Source: Dehalococcoidia bacterium (GTDB lineage: Bacteria; Chloroflexota; Dehalococcoidia; GIF9; AB-539-J10). From it: a stretch of 5,862 bases of DNA. This document shows positions 1-5,469 of this stretch, one piece after another. A program made the translations under genes and the position numbers. The stretch lies in NCBI GenBank assembly GCA_004377135.1, contig SOHS01000166.1:1-5862 (forward strand), given 5' to 3'. The notes beneath the pieces were generated by a model. That model saw nothing but the letters and a program-made list of their open reading frames with translations. It did not search any database and had not been told where the DNA came from. Position 1 is the stretch's first letter, and each line of letters opens with the position of its first letter.

Positions 1-609
1 GTGTCTTTGGCCATAGGCTTTTTTCAACTGCTGCAAAGATTCTTGAAATGGCATAGAGGTAATATTATCCGTGCTCATGATTATAGCGTCCTCTCCATCG
101 CTTGAATAATACCTCAGGCGTCTCCCCACCACTCGGAAGCCATACTTTTTATAAAGTTCCTGAGCTGTTTCATTAGAAGCACGCACTTCCAAAGTGACTA
201 CATAAGCATTCACTATCTGTGCTAGTTCAATGGTTGCGATGAGCAAACCTTCACCTATGCCAAGTCGACGATAACCATCTCTCACACCAATGGCAATGAT
301 ATGTGCCTCCTTCATCATCATCCAGAAGCCCGAAAAGCCAACTACGTTTTCCGGTACGTTAAGATGACGCTCAGAACTGAAGAGCCGTTTGAACCAAGGT
401 GGTTTCTGTGTCTCTTGTCCCTCAGGTTCTGACACATCCCTCTTATTACAAGCCACTATATAGCGGACGGATGGATTGTTAAGATCCTTCTTATATGCTG
501 ACTGAGAGCGAAACACCCACTCACCAGGGAAAGCCTCTCTATCGATTTGGGCTACCCGGGGGATATCCTCATACTGCATAGGGCGAATGACATAATATGT
601 ATCTGACAT
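1..609 (-). CDS. rimI: RimI-like ribosomal-protein-alanine N-acetyltransferase (GNAT), C-terminus outside window
   Basis: This is a cytoplasmic GNAT-fold enzyme that should transfer acetyl from acetyl-CoA to a protein N-terminus, classically that of ribosomal protein S18. The 203 visible residues start MSDTYYVIRPM. The acetyl-CoA loop RRLGIG is at 114-119, the RimI signature LEVRASN at 140-146 followed by ELYKKYGF at 151-158, and the C-terminal YY...EDA at 167-175. Two features differ from the usual RimI of about 150 residues: a charged, proline-containing insert at about 55-88, and a tail after residue 180 that runs off the window. The ATG at 609 gives the usual RimI N-terminus. In-frame ATGs at 627 and 663 would add 6 or 18 residues, but none of the three has a Shine-Dalgarno sequence. 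The family is clear. The exact substrate is inferred, as other GNATs share the fold. Confidence 0.85.
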   Translation of the reverse strand, partial: MSDTYYVIRPMQYEDIPRVAQIDREAFPGEWVFRSQSAYKKDLNNPSVRYIVACNKRDVSEPEGQETQKPPWFKRLFSSERHLNVPENVVGFSGFWMMMKEAHIIAIGVRDGYRRLGIGEGLLIATIELAQIVNAYVVTLEVRASNETAQELYKKYGFRVVGRRLRYYSSDGEDAIIMSTDNITSMPFQESLQQLKKAYGQRH

Positions 610-640
610 CAATTGAAATTTTAGCATAGTATCGGCTTTT

Positions 641-748
641 TTAACCTCGATTCCTTTTTTCATTACGACGGATAATTAAGCACGCCTGTCCCTGCATTTT
701 TGCCTTCAAACCTGCCTTCTTGTGTACAGCCCTGCAAATAGCTTTCAC
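641..748 (-). CDS. Doubtful small basic ORF (35 aa) upstream of rimI
   Basis: A GTG-started ORF of 35 codons, with an AGG 8 bases before the GTG, encodes a basic peptide beginning VKAICRAVHKK and ending RNEKRNRG. It has no membrane segment, and its two cysteines (residues 5 and 23) form no recognised motif. It lies between rimI and the HNH gene on the rimI strand, 31 bases before the rimI ATG. It could be a leader peptide, but an ORF this short easily arises by chance. Its DNA also reads as a purine-rich run with repeated GCAGG and ACAGG words (about 677-720), which suggests repeat-type intergenic sequence. I do not recognise a family and consider it more likely non-coding. Confidence 0.15.
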   Translation of the reverse strand: MKAICRAVHKKAGLKAKMQGQACLIIRRNEKRNRG

Positions 749-779
749 AAAGGCTACCTGTTGCCGTTAACTATTTGCA
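733..779. repeat. 9-bp perfect inverted repeat with 29-base spacer
   Basis: TGCAAATAG at 733-741 is the exact reverse complement of CTATTTGCA at 771-779. The spacer contains a further small hairpin, CTTT-CAC-AAAG at 742-752, so an RNA from this stretch could form an outer stem with an inner arm. No T-run follows either end, so it is not an ordinary terminator. Candidate roles are a regulator binding site or a structured RNA; neither is supported by anything else here. Confidence 0.45.
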
Positions 780-848
780 TACTTTTAGATTGTATCTCCA
801 GTCCCAAATCCTTCACGCTGAAGGTGCCGCCGTGGTCAATTCAAACTA

Positions 849-877
849 TTGCACTGGTCAGAAAGGCTTGCTAAAAT
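849..877 (+). promoter_or_regulatory. Predicted sigma70-type promoter of the HNH gene
   Basis: TTGCAC at 849-854 and TAAAAT at 872-877 are separated by exactly 17 bases; they match the -35 and -10 consensus at 4/6 and 5/6 positions. Transcription would start near 884, giving a leader of about 58 bases that includes the hairpin at 892-916. This is a prediction from sequence only. Confidence 0.55.
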
Positions 878-891
878 AGCTAAATAATTAT

Positions 892-916
892 CCCTGAAAA
901 ACTTCGTTTTTCAGGG
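892..916 (+). promoter_or_regulatory. Perfect 10-bp stem-loop in the HNH gene leader
   Basis: CCCTGAAAAA (892-901) and TTTTTCAGGG (907-916) pair perfectly around the loop CTTCG. The structure lies between the predicted transcription start near 884 and the GTG at 942. No T-run follows the right arm (next bases CGAAC), so a simple intrinsic terminator is unlikely. A 5' stabilising hairpin, an attenuator or an operator-like dyad are possible. Confidence 0.6.
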
Positions 917-941
917 CGAACTTAATAATCAGGTTGTAGTT

Positions 942-1451
942 GTGATAGATTATCCTGTTTTAGTGCTTAATCAGAGTTATGAGCCTCTTAATTTATGCCG
1001 CACGCGTCGGGCCATAGTGCTAGTTTTTCGGGGCAAAGCCGAAGTGCTGGAAAATAACAGAGGTGAGCTTCATTCTGCTAACCTCGTATTTCAGATACCT
1101 TCAGTAATCCGACTTGTCTACATGGTCAAGCGTCCCCGCCATCAGAAAAAATTAAGCAGGCTCGAGGTATTTAACCGTGACCATTACACCTGCCAGTATT
1201 GTGGGCAGCAAACCAAGGAGCTTACCCTAGACCATGTTATTCCACGGCGACGGGGTGGAAAGCACGCCTGGGACAATGTGGTCGGTGCCTGTATTCCTTG
1301 CAACAGGCACAAGGGCGGACGTACGCCGGATGAAGCAAGGATGAGACTGCTGCGCCAGCCATGTCCTCCCCGCAATGATGGCTTCTATATTCCTTATCAC
1401 CTTATCAATAATCATGGTGAATGGCAAAAATATCTACCCTCTTTGAATTAA
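942..1451 (+). CDS. HNH endonuclease family protein
   Basis: A 169-residue protein of the widespread stand-alone HNH family (HNH_5 type) that opens with VLVLNQSYEPL. The conserved N-terminal part (about 5-60, including PSVIRL at 53-58) precedes the nuclease domain. That domain has the zinc-binding pairs CQYC (84-87) and CIPC (117-120), the catalytic LTLDHVIPRRRGG (94-106, with His98), Asn112 and CNRHK (120-124). It should be a metal-dependent DNA-cleaving enzyme, but the cellular role and target of this stand-alone family are not established. The GTG start is chosen because no other usable start lies between it and the in-frame stop at 885-887, an AGG sits 8 bases upstream (931-933) and the family motif follows at once. 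It is the only plus-strand gene, has its own promoter, and its last 18 bases overlap ricT tail to tail. No toxin, methylase or phage partner is next to it. Confidence 0.88.
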   Translation: MIDYPVLVLNQSYEPLNLCRTRRAIVLVFRGKAEVLENNRGELHSANLVFQIPSVIRLVYMVKRPRHQKKLSRLEVFNRDHYTCQYCGQQTKELTLDHVIPRRRGGKHAWDNVVGACIPCNRHKGGRTPDEARMRLLRQPCPPRNDGFYIPYHLINNHGEWQKYLPSLN

Positions 1452-2219
1452 TTCATCCAGAGCTACCTCTTTAATCATCCCATCATCCAATTGTATTGTC
1501 ACCGTTTCCTTTAACAAGTTAGTGCTGATCACCCTGCCTTTCCCCCAGGATGTTGATACTTCCTGCTTCGGCTGAGGCATCTGCTTTCTCATAGCTGTAT
1601 ATTCTTTGTTTTCATATGCCAGACAGCAAAGGAGCCTTCCACAGATGCCCGATATCTTCATAGGATTCAAGGCCAAGTTCTGTTCCTTAGCCATTTTAAT
1701 AGATACTGAGGCAAAGCTGGTGAGGGAATTCTGGCAACATAAAGGATAGCCGCACTTGCCTATGCCGCCCAATAACTTAGCCTCATCCCTTGACCCCACC
1801 TGCCTTAACTCTATCCGTCTTTCCAGGGCATAGCTCAATCTCCGAACCAAGTCTCGGAAGTCCACCCGCTCCTCAGCGCTGAAGAATACGGTTAGTCGCT
1901 CACTCTGGGAATCATAGCGAACCACTAGTGGCTTCATCTTTAAACCAAGTTGGGCTGCCATTTCATTGCACTTGCTTAAAGCTTCCTTTTCCAAGTTTCG
2001 CCGAGCTTCCTCTAAATCCTCAGCCTCAGCCTGGCGTACTACCATCATTAATTGCTCGCTTGGTTGAGACGGGGGTTCAGGAGTAACGACCTTAGCCACC
2101 TCTAGACCATGCCCGGTATCCACTACTACATAGTCGTTCATCTGCAGTGACATCTCACCAGCATCACAGTGGACTAATTTACCTTTCGGGCGGAATTTGA
2201 CTCCAATTATGTTAGCCAT
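1434..2219 (-). CDS. ricT: PSP1-domain protein RicT (YaaT-like)
   Basis: A 261-residue soluble protein, close to Bacillus subtilis RicT/YaaT in length. The N-terminus (MANIIGVKFRPKGKLVHCDAG) and the central region to about 146 form the PSP1 domain. The cysteine signature follows: CGYPLCC at 156-162 and CGRLLCC at 193-199. In B. subtilis, RicT acts with RicA and RicF in an iron-sulfur-containing complex that modulates RNase Y-dependent RNA processing, and this protein family's cysteines take part in cluster binding. Whether this organism has RicA and RicF cannot be seen here, so that role is inferred from the family. It lies 35 bases after holB, the same pairing as in Firmicutes. The ATG at 2219 has no Shine-Dalgarno at a usable distance (a GGAG lies 15 bases away) but has TATAAT 8 bases upstream. 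Its 3' end overlaps the HNH gene. Confidence 0.9.
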   Translation of the reverse strand: MANIIGVKFRPKGKLVHCDAGEMSLQMNDYVVVDTGHGLEVAKVVTPEPPSQPSEQLMMVVRQAEAEDLEEARRNLEKEALSKCNEMAAQLGLKMKPLVVRYDSQSERLTVFFSAEERVDFRDLVRRLSYALERRIELRQVGSRDEAKLLGGIGKCGYPLCCQNSLTSFASVSIKMAKEQNLALNPMKISGICGRLLCCLAYENKEYTAMRKQMPQPKQEVSTSWGKGRVISTNLLKETVTIQLDDGMIKEVALDELIQRG

Positions 2220-2227
2220 CGAAATAT

Positions 2228-2233
2228 ATTATA
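2228..2233 (-). promoter_or_regulatory. Perfect -10-like box just upstream of ricT
   Basis: On the minus strand TATAAT (2233 to 2228) lies in the 35-base holB-ricT gap, 8 bases before the ricT ATG. That spacing would place the transcription start at or next to the ATG, that is, a leaderless ricT mRNA. No good -35 exists; TGAACG at 2252-2257 with an 18-base spacer is poor. The gap is AT-rich, so chance occurrence is possible. Confidence 0.3.
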
Positions 2234-2254
2234 ACTCCGTAATGATATTCTCGT

Positions 2255-3253
2255 TCAGGACCTCACACTCTTTTTTTGGGGTAAATTGAGCATCAGCCAT
2301 TCCAATGCTAAACGGGGATTAACATTCTTAAAGATTTCCTCCTGTAGCAAGCAAAGACTAGAAAGAAACCCTTTAATCTCGCTCAGGCTTAATCCCCGGG
2401 CTTGTTCTTCCAGCGCTATCTCATAATCTACATTGATAATTGCCTCCTGGCAACCACCTTTAATGAGCATCAAATCACGCCACCAGTCGAGCCAAATCTC
2501 TATTATTTCCGCCCCGGCTCTCCGGCTCTGACTAAATTGGTTTGCTAGCTCCTGGGCATAGGCAAACCTTTGACCCAAGCTGGCAGTTAACAAGGAGACC
2601 AGCCTGTCTATCTTCTGGGACCGCTGCTCCAATATATCGTCATTTGCCAAAGCCGATAATGCCCAGCCAAGACGACCATGGCACAATTGAGCCAAAAGCT
2701 TCGCTCTATTAGCTTCAACGTTATATGAGTTGACGAGTGTCTCTTGCACTTGCTCTGATGGCACAGGCTTCAATTCCAGCCGCTGACACCGTGAAATAAT
2801 TGTCGGTAAGAGGTGCTCCTCCTCAGCAGCCAATAAAAGCCAGACTACCCTTTGCGGTGGCTCTTCTAATATCTTGAGCAGGGAATTAGCCGCCTCAGTA
2901 GATAGATACTCAGCTTCATCAATGATAAACACTTTGCACTTACCCTCATACGGTGGCAGGTTGGCTATGCGTTGCAGTCCTCGAATATCATCAATACCAA
3001 TCTCCGTTTTAGAATCCAAGCCAATAGGGGTGACATCAGCATGCTTGCCCTCCAGGATTCGCTGGCAGGAACGGCATTGACCGCAAGGCAGTTCGGGGCC
3101 ATCGCAATTTAGGGCTTGAGCCAAATTGAAGGCTAAAGTCCCTTTGCCCACATGCCGCGGCCCTACTATAAGATAGGCGTGGGCTATAGCATTAGTTTTA
3201 AGGCTGTAATCCAGCAGAGATAAAATTTTATCCTGTCCTATAACTTGCCACAT
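2255..3253 (-). CDS. holB: DNA polymerase III delta' subunit (HolB)
   Basis: A 332-residue AAA+ clamp-loader subunit, about the length of bacterial delta' proteins. It acts with the delta and tau/gamma subunits to load the sliding clamp onto primed DNA. The opening WQVIGQDKILSLL is typical of the DnaX/HolB family. A Walker A-like GPRHVGKGT lies at 31-39, a zinc-type cysteine set at C50, C57, C60 and C63, IIDEAE at 110-115 and the SRC sensor motif at 154-156, followed by a helical C-terminal collar region from about 200. A DnaX gamma/tau subunit is the main alternative, but the length, the absence of a long C-terminal extension and the ricT neighbour favour delta'. The lysA stop and this ATG are one base apart (TAAcATG) and no clear Shine-Dalgarno is present, so translation is probably coupled to lysA. 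Confidence 0.9.
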   Translation of the reverse strand: MWQVIGQDKILSLLDYSLKTNAIAHAYLIVGPRHVGKGTLAFNLAQALNCDGPELPCGQCRSCQRILEGKHADVTPIGLDSKTEIGIDDIRGLQRIANLPPYEGKCKVFIIDEAEYLSTEAANSLLKILEEPPQRVVWLLLAAEEEHLLPTIISRCQRLELKPVPSEQVQETLVNSYNVEANRAKLLAQLCHGRLGWALSALANDDILEQRSQKIDRLVSLLTASLGQRFAYAQELANQFSQSRRAGAEIIEIWLDWWRDLMLIKGGCQEAIINVDYEIALEEQARGLSLSEIKGFLSSLCLLQEEIFKNVNPRLALEWLMLNLPQKKSVRS

Positions 3254-3254
3254 G

Positions 3255-4580
3255 TTAAATCAGGTCCAAGTTCATCAAATCCTGATAAGTTTCCCGGCGC
3301 CGAATAAGACGCGCTCGACCTTCCTTCACCATGACTATAGCTGGCCTGGGCATGGCATTATAATTGCTCGACATGGGTATGGAATAGGCACCACAAACTG
3401 GAATGGCTATGATGTCACCGGGATGCACTGAAGCCAAATTGATATCCTTTACTAAAATATCACCAGACTCGCAGAGCTTACCAGCAATAGTAACCATCTC
3501 TCTTTCTGCCTCTGAAGCTTTGTTAGCCACCAAAGCCTCATATTTAGCTCCATAAAGAGCTGGGCGGATATTGTCGCTTATGCCGCCATCGACACAGACA
3601 TATTTCTTTATGCCAGGTATCTCCTTTATCGCCCCGACCTTATATAATGCCACTCCGGCCTGGCCGACAATCGCCCTTCCCGGCTCGATAACGAGCCGGG
3701 GGCGACTCAATCCCAGTCCCGAAACAAGACTATTCAATTTGCCGGTTAAAGTCCTGGCAAAGTCATCTATTGCGGGTACCTTGGAATCCAGAGTGTATGG
3801 AATAGCAAAACCGCCACCGATATCGAATTCGTGGAGGTCGAAGCCGAATTTCTTGACCATTTCCTTAGCAAAGCGAAGCACAAGCTCCATAGCCAGCTCA
3901 TAAGGCTGAATCTCAGATACCGGAGAGCCGAGATGGAAATGAAAGCCCAGAAGGTTAAGGTTGGAGGCTGACAAAGCCTGGTTTACCGCCTCTTCAGCTT
4001 GCCCGGTAGCCAGGGGAAAGCCAAATTTGCTCTCTATCGTCCCGGTAGTAGTATATTGATGAGTATGGGGGTCAACTCCGGGAGTGAGGCGAAGCAAAAT
4101 ATCTTGCCCCATCCCCCTTTCCTTGGTCAGTTTATTAAGCAGCTCAAGTTCATAGAGGTTGTCCACCACAATCCTGCCAACGCCCAAATCCAGGGCTAGC
4201 TTCAGCTCTTCCGGCGTCTTGTTGTTGCCGTGGAAATAGACCTTATCCAGAGGAAAATCCACGGAATGAGCGATGCTAAGTTCTCCCCCGGAGACAATAT
4301 CGAGTCCCAGGCCCTCCTCCTTAAATATGAGAGCCAAAGCCCGGTTCAGGAAAGCTTTGGAGGCATAAATGACCAGGGTATCAGGATAATATTTACCAAA
4401 CTCTTCTTTAAATTCACGGCACTTTTGGCGGAGGGTGGCCTCATCGAAAAGATAGAGCGGTGTGCCGAATTCCTTGACCAGGTCAACAACACCGCAGCCG
4501 CCAATAACGAGTTGACCTTGATTATTCACCTCAGCGGTTAGAGGGAAAAGGGCTAGCTCAGGCGCCTTGCTTGTGTTCAT
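3255..4580 (-). CDS. lysA: Diaminopimelate decarboxylase
   Basis: A 441-residue PLP-dependent fold-type III decarboxylase converting meso-diaminopimelate to L-lysine and CO2, the last step of lysine synthesis (EC 4.1.1.20). The PLP-binding lysine is K75 in YASKAF. HFHLGS (214-219), GGG (255-257) and EPGR (299-302) form the cofactor phosphate pocket and barrel. CESGD (370-374) and CGAYSIPMSSNYN (396-408) give the catalytic cysteine and the conserved tyrosine at the dimer interface. Length and N-terminus are standard for LysA, and no key residue is missing. It is the first gene of a minus-strand run with holB and ricT. A promoter-like pair (4587-4615) lies directly before it, with no Shine-Dalgarno, so the message may be leaderless. 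Ornithine or arginine decarboxylases share the fold, but the CESGD and substrate-loop motifs fit LysA best. Confidence 0.95.
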   Translation of the reverse strand: MNTSKAPELALFPLTAEVNNQGQLVIGGCGVVDLVKEFGTPLYLFDEATLRQKCREFKEEFGKYYPDTLVIYASKAFLNRALALIFKEEGLGLDIVSGGELSIAHSVDFPLDKVYFHGNNKTPEELKLALDLGVGRIVVDNLYELELLNKLTKERGMGQDILLRLTPGVDPHTHQYTTTGTIESKFGFPLATGQAEEAVNQALSASNLNLLGFHFHLGSPVSEIQPYELAMELVLRFAKEMVKKFGFDLHEFDIGGGFAIPYTLDSKVPAIDDFARTLTGKLNSLVSGLGLSRPRLVIEPGRAIVGQAGVALYKVGAIKEIPGIKKYVCVDGGISDNIRPALYGAKYEALVANKASEAEREMVTIAGKLCESGDILVKDINLASVHPGDIIAIPVCGAYSIPMSSNYNAMPRPAIVMVKEGRARLIRRRETYQDLMNLDLI

Positions 4581-4586
4581 GCTGAT

Positions 4587-4615
4587 ATGGTAGCTTGTAA
4601 CGCCCGGTAAGTCAA
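4587..4615 (-). promoter_or_regulatory. Predicted leaderless promoter of the lysA-holB-ricT operon
   Basis: On the minus strand TTGACT (4615 to 4610, 5/6 to the -35 consensus) and TACCAT (4592 to 4587, 4/6 to the -10) are exactly 17 bases apart. Only 6 bases separate the -10 from the lysA ATG at 4580, so transcription would start at or beside the A of the start codon. This agrees with the lack of any Shine-Dalgarno sequence there. Confidence 0.5.
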
Positions 4616-4635
4616 AAAGTTTAAGTTATTCTGTA

Positions 4636-4678
4636 GACATCATACCTATTTTGTAGTAGGCCTAATTGGTATGGTGTC
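4636..4678. repeat. 11-bp inverted repeat between the hydrolase gene and lysA
   Basis: GACATCATACC (4636-4646) and GGTATGGTGTC (4668-4678) are inverted copies with one mismatch, which is a G-U wobble in a plus-strand RNA. The 21-base loop contains the perfect palindrome TAGGCCTA (4657-4664). The element sits upstream of the lysA promoter and downstream of the hydrolase stop. No T-run follows on either strand, so it is a weak terminator candidate. An operator dyad or a small repeat element is equally possible. Confidence 0.45.
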
Positions 4679-4694
4679 CCCGGATTTCCAGGGA
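4677..4694 (-). terminator. Short GC-rich stem-loop after the hydrolase gene, possible terminator
   Basis: In the minus-strand transcript TCCCTGG and CCGGGGA (4694 to 4677) pair over 7 bp around the loop AAAT, with one U-G wobble. It begins 25 bases after the hydrolase stop codon. No U-tract follows; instead the second stem-loop at 4636-4678 starts at once. It may end or trim the hydrolase message, but it does not meet the usual intrinsic terminator pattern. Confidence 0.3.
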
Positions 4695-4718
4695 ACTTTA
4701 CCACTTATCCTCCCATTA

Positions 4719-5393
4719 TCAGCTATTCTTTATGGACACCTCCATCGGGAATTGTTTGCCATGCCCAGGATAAACAGTATTTATTCTTAACTTTTTCAAT
4801 TTTTCGACACTGGTATTCGCTTCCTCTGAGTCGTCCATAATAGAATTGAGAACTGGTTTGTCTATGTTTGTAAGTAGATCGCCGCAAAACAGGTCGCCGC
4901 CAGCTGTCAGGATTCCTACTGAACCCTTTGAGTGGCCTGGAATATAGATAACTCTAGCGTCGAATCCATATTCAGAGAGATCGTGTCCTTCCTCGATACA
5001 CAAATCGGGGTTAAATCTTTTCGATTTGCCAAACCCAAAGAGGATAGGGGTCATCATTCTGATGATGATATTAGGGTTTTTCCTGTTCCAGAACATGTTT
5101 CCGCGTTCGACCATTCCTGAATCATCATAGTGCATGGCTATTTTTGTACCGTACTTTTCACGGAGATAGGCGGCATTGCCGGTATGATCAAAGTCTCCAT
5201 GTGTTAAAACGATAAGCTTGAGATTGCCAGGCTTGCAGCCCACGCTTCCAAGTTCTTTTTCAAGGTTGGTGCGCCTATTTGAACACCCCGTGTCGATCAG
5301 GATATAGCCGCTGTCGGTTTCTATGAGATAGCAATTTACATGGCCTAATTTATAAGGTAGTGATAAACTAATGGTCTTGATTTCTATAGGCAT
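4719..5393 (-). CDS. Metallo-beta-lactamase-fold metallohydrolase
   Basis: A 224-residue single-domain hydrolase of the metallo-beta-lactamase superfamily. Motifs in order: IDTG at 33-36, the metal motif THGDFDHTG at 64-72, PGHSKGSVG at 152-160 (His154), CGDLL at 170-174 (Asp172) and YPGHG at 208-212 (His211). These form the di-metal site, but the second histidine of the usual HxHxDH is Asp67 here. The substrate cannot be told from sequence; glyoxalase II-like thioesters, lactones and other esters are all possible. There is no signal peptide, so it should be cytoplasmic. The ATG at 5393 is preferred because AAGGA lies 4 bases upstream and the family N-terminus follows. A TTG at 5429 and an ATG at 5405 are in frame but poorly placed. 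It appears to be transcribed alone, between the dehydrogenase and lysA. Confidence 0.87.
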   Translation of the reverse strand: MPIEIKTISLSLPYKLGHVNCYLIETDSGYILIDTGCSNRRTNLEKELGSVGCKPGNLKLIVLTHGDFDHTGNAAYLREKYGTKIAMHYDDSGMVERGNMFWNRKNPNIIIRMMTPILFGFGKSKRFNPDLCIEEGHDLSEYGFDARVIYIPGHSKGSVGILTAGGDLFCGDLLTNIDKPVLNSIMDDSEEANTSVEKLKKLRINTVYPGHGKQFPMEVSIKNS

Positions 5394-5394
5394 T

Positions 5395-5469
5395 CTATCC
5401 TTCATTCTTTTCTTGCTCGGTTGTGACAACCTCGTGATTGTTATATAGCAACGATGCTTCCATAGTCAT
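5395..5469 (-). CDS. Possible 24-aa leader ORF coupled to the hydrolase gene
   Basis: An ATG at 5469 is preceded by the strong Shine-Dalgarno GAGAAGG (5484 to 5478) at 8 bases. It opens a 24-codon ORF beginning MTMEASLLYNNHE and ending EKNEG. Its TAG stop ends one base before the hydrolase ATG, and the hydrolase Shine-Dalgarno AAGGA lies inside its last codons, the usual layout for translational coupling. The peptide is acidic and hydrophilic, with no run of a single amino acid that would suggest attenuation. I recognise no family. The ribosome binding site is better than that of most genes in the window, but an ORF this short can occur by chance. Confidence 0.35.
   Translation of the reverse strand: MTMEASLLYNNHEVVTTEQEKNEG
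5398..5402 (-). promoter_or_regulatory. Ribosome binding site that fixes the hydrolase start
   Basis: AAGGA (5402 to 5398, minus strand) lies 4 bases before the ATG at 5393. This is the evidence for choosing that ATG over the upstream in-frame TTG at 5429, where GAGG directly abuts the codon. Confidence 0.6.
5440..5469 (-). promoter_or_regulatory. Weak promoter candidate for the hydrolase gene
   Basis: On the minus strand ATGACT (5469 to 5464) is followed after 16 bases by TATATA (5447 to 5442), or after 18 bases by TATAAC (5445 to 5440). Transcription would start near 5435, giving a leader of about 40 bases. It is incompatible with expression of the 24-aa ORF from the same message, since the ORF start coincides with the -35. 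One of the two may be spurious. Confidence 0.3.

Larger units (their letters stand above)
610..941. other. Divergent intergenic region between rimI and the HNH gene
   Basis: This 332-bp stretch separates two genes transcribed away from each other. It holds a plus-strand promoter at 849-877 and a perfect hairpin at 892-916, both serving the HNH gene. A 9-bp inverted repeat lies at 733-741/771-779 and a small 6-bp hairpin at 810-824 (CCTTCA-CGC-TGAAGG). The rimI side has only a lone -10-like TAAAAT (618-623, minus) with no convincing -35. A 35-codon minus-strand ORF at 641-748 is listed separately as doubtful. I see no tRNA, transposase remnant or recognised riboswitch. Confidence 0.7.

Noticed and set aside
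610..663. Upstream in-frame ATGs (627, 663) for rimI
   Set aside because: No Shine-Dalgarno for either, and the added lysine-rich residues are not part of the RimI N-terminus; they cannot be fully excluded.
892..916. Hairpin as an intrinsic terminator
   Set aside because: No T-run follows on the plus strand, and no gene ends upstream on either strand.
1184..1427. Minus-strand ORFs of 63 and 66 codons inside the HNH gene
   Set aside because: They are antisense to the HNH catalytic region and overlap each other in different frames.
942..1451. HNH gene as part of a restriction, phage or homing system
   Set aside because: No methylase, phage gene, intron or intein is adjacent; the protein matches the ordinary stand-alone HNH family.
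3571..3903. 110-codon plus-strand ORF inside lysA
   Set aside because: Antisense shadow of a well-supported gene; low-complexity serine/proline-rich translation with no motif.
4230..4541. 103-codon plus-strand ORF inside lysA
   Set aside because: It lies wholly antisense to lysA, which has all its catalytic motifs; the translation has no recognisable domain.
5394..5429. TTG start at 5429 extending the hydrolase by 12 residues
   Set aside because: GAGG abuts the TTG with no spacing, whereas the ATG at 5393 has AAGGA 4 bases away and the family N-terminus.
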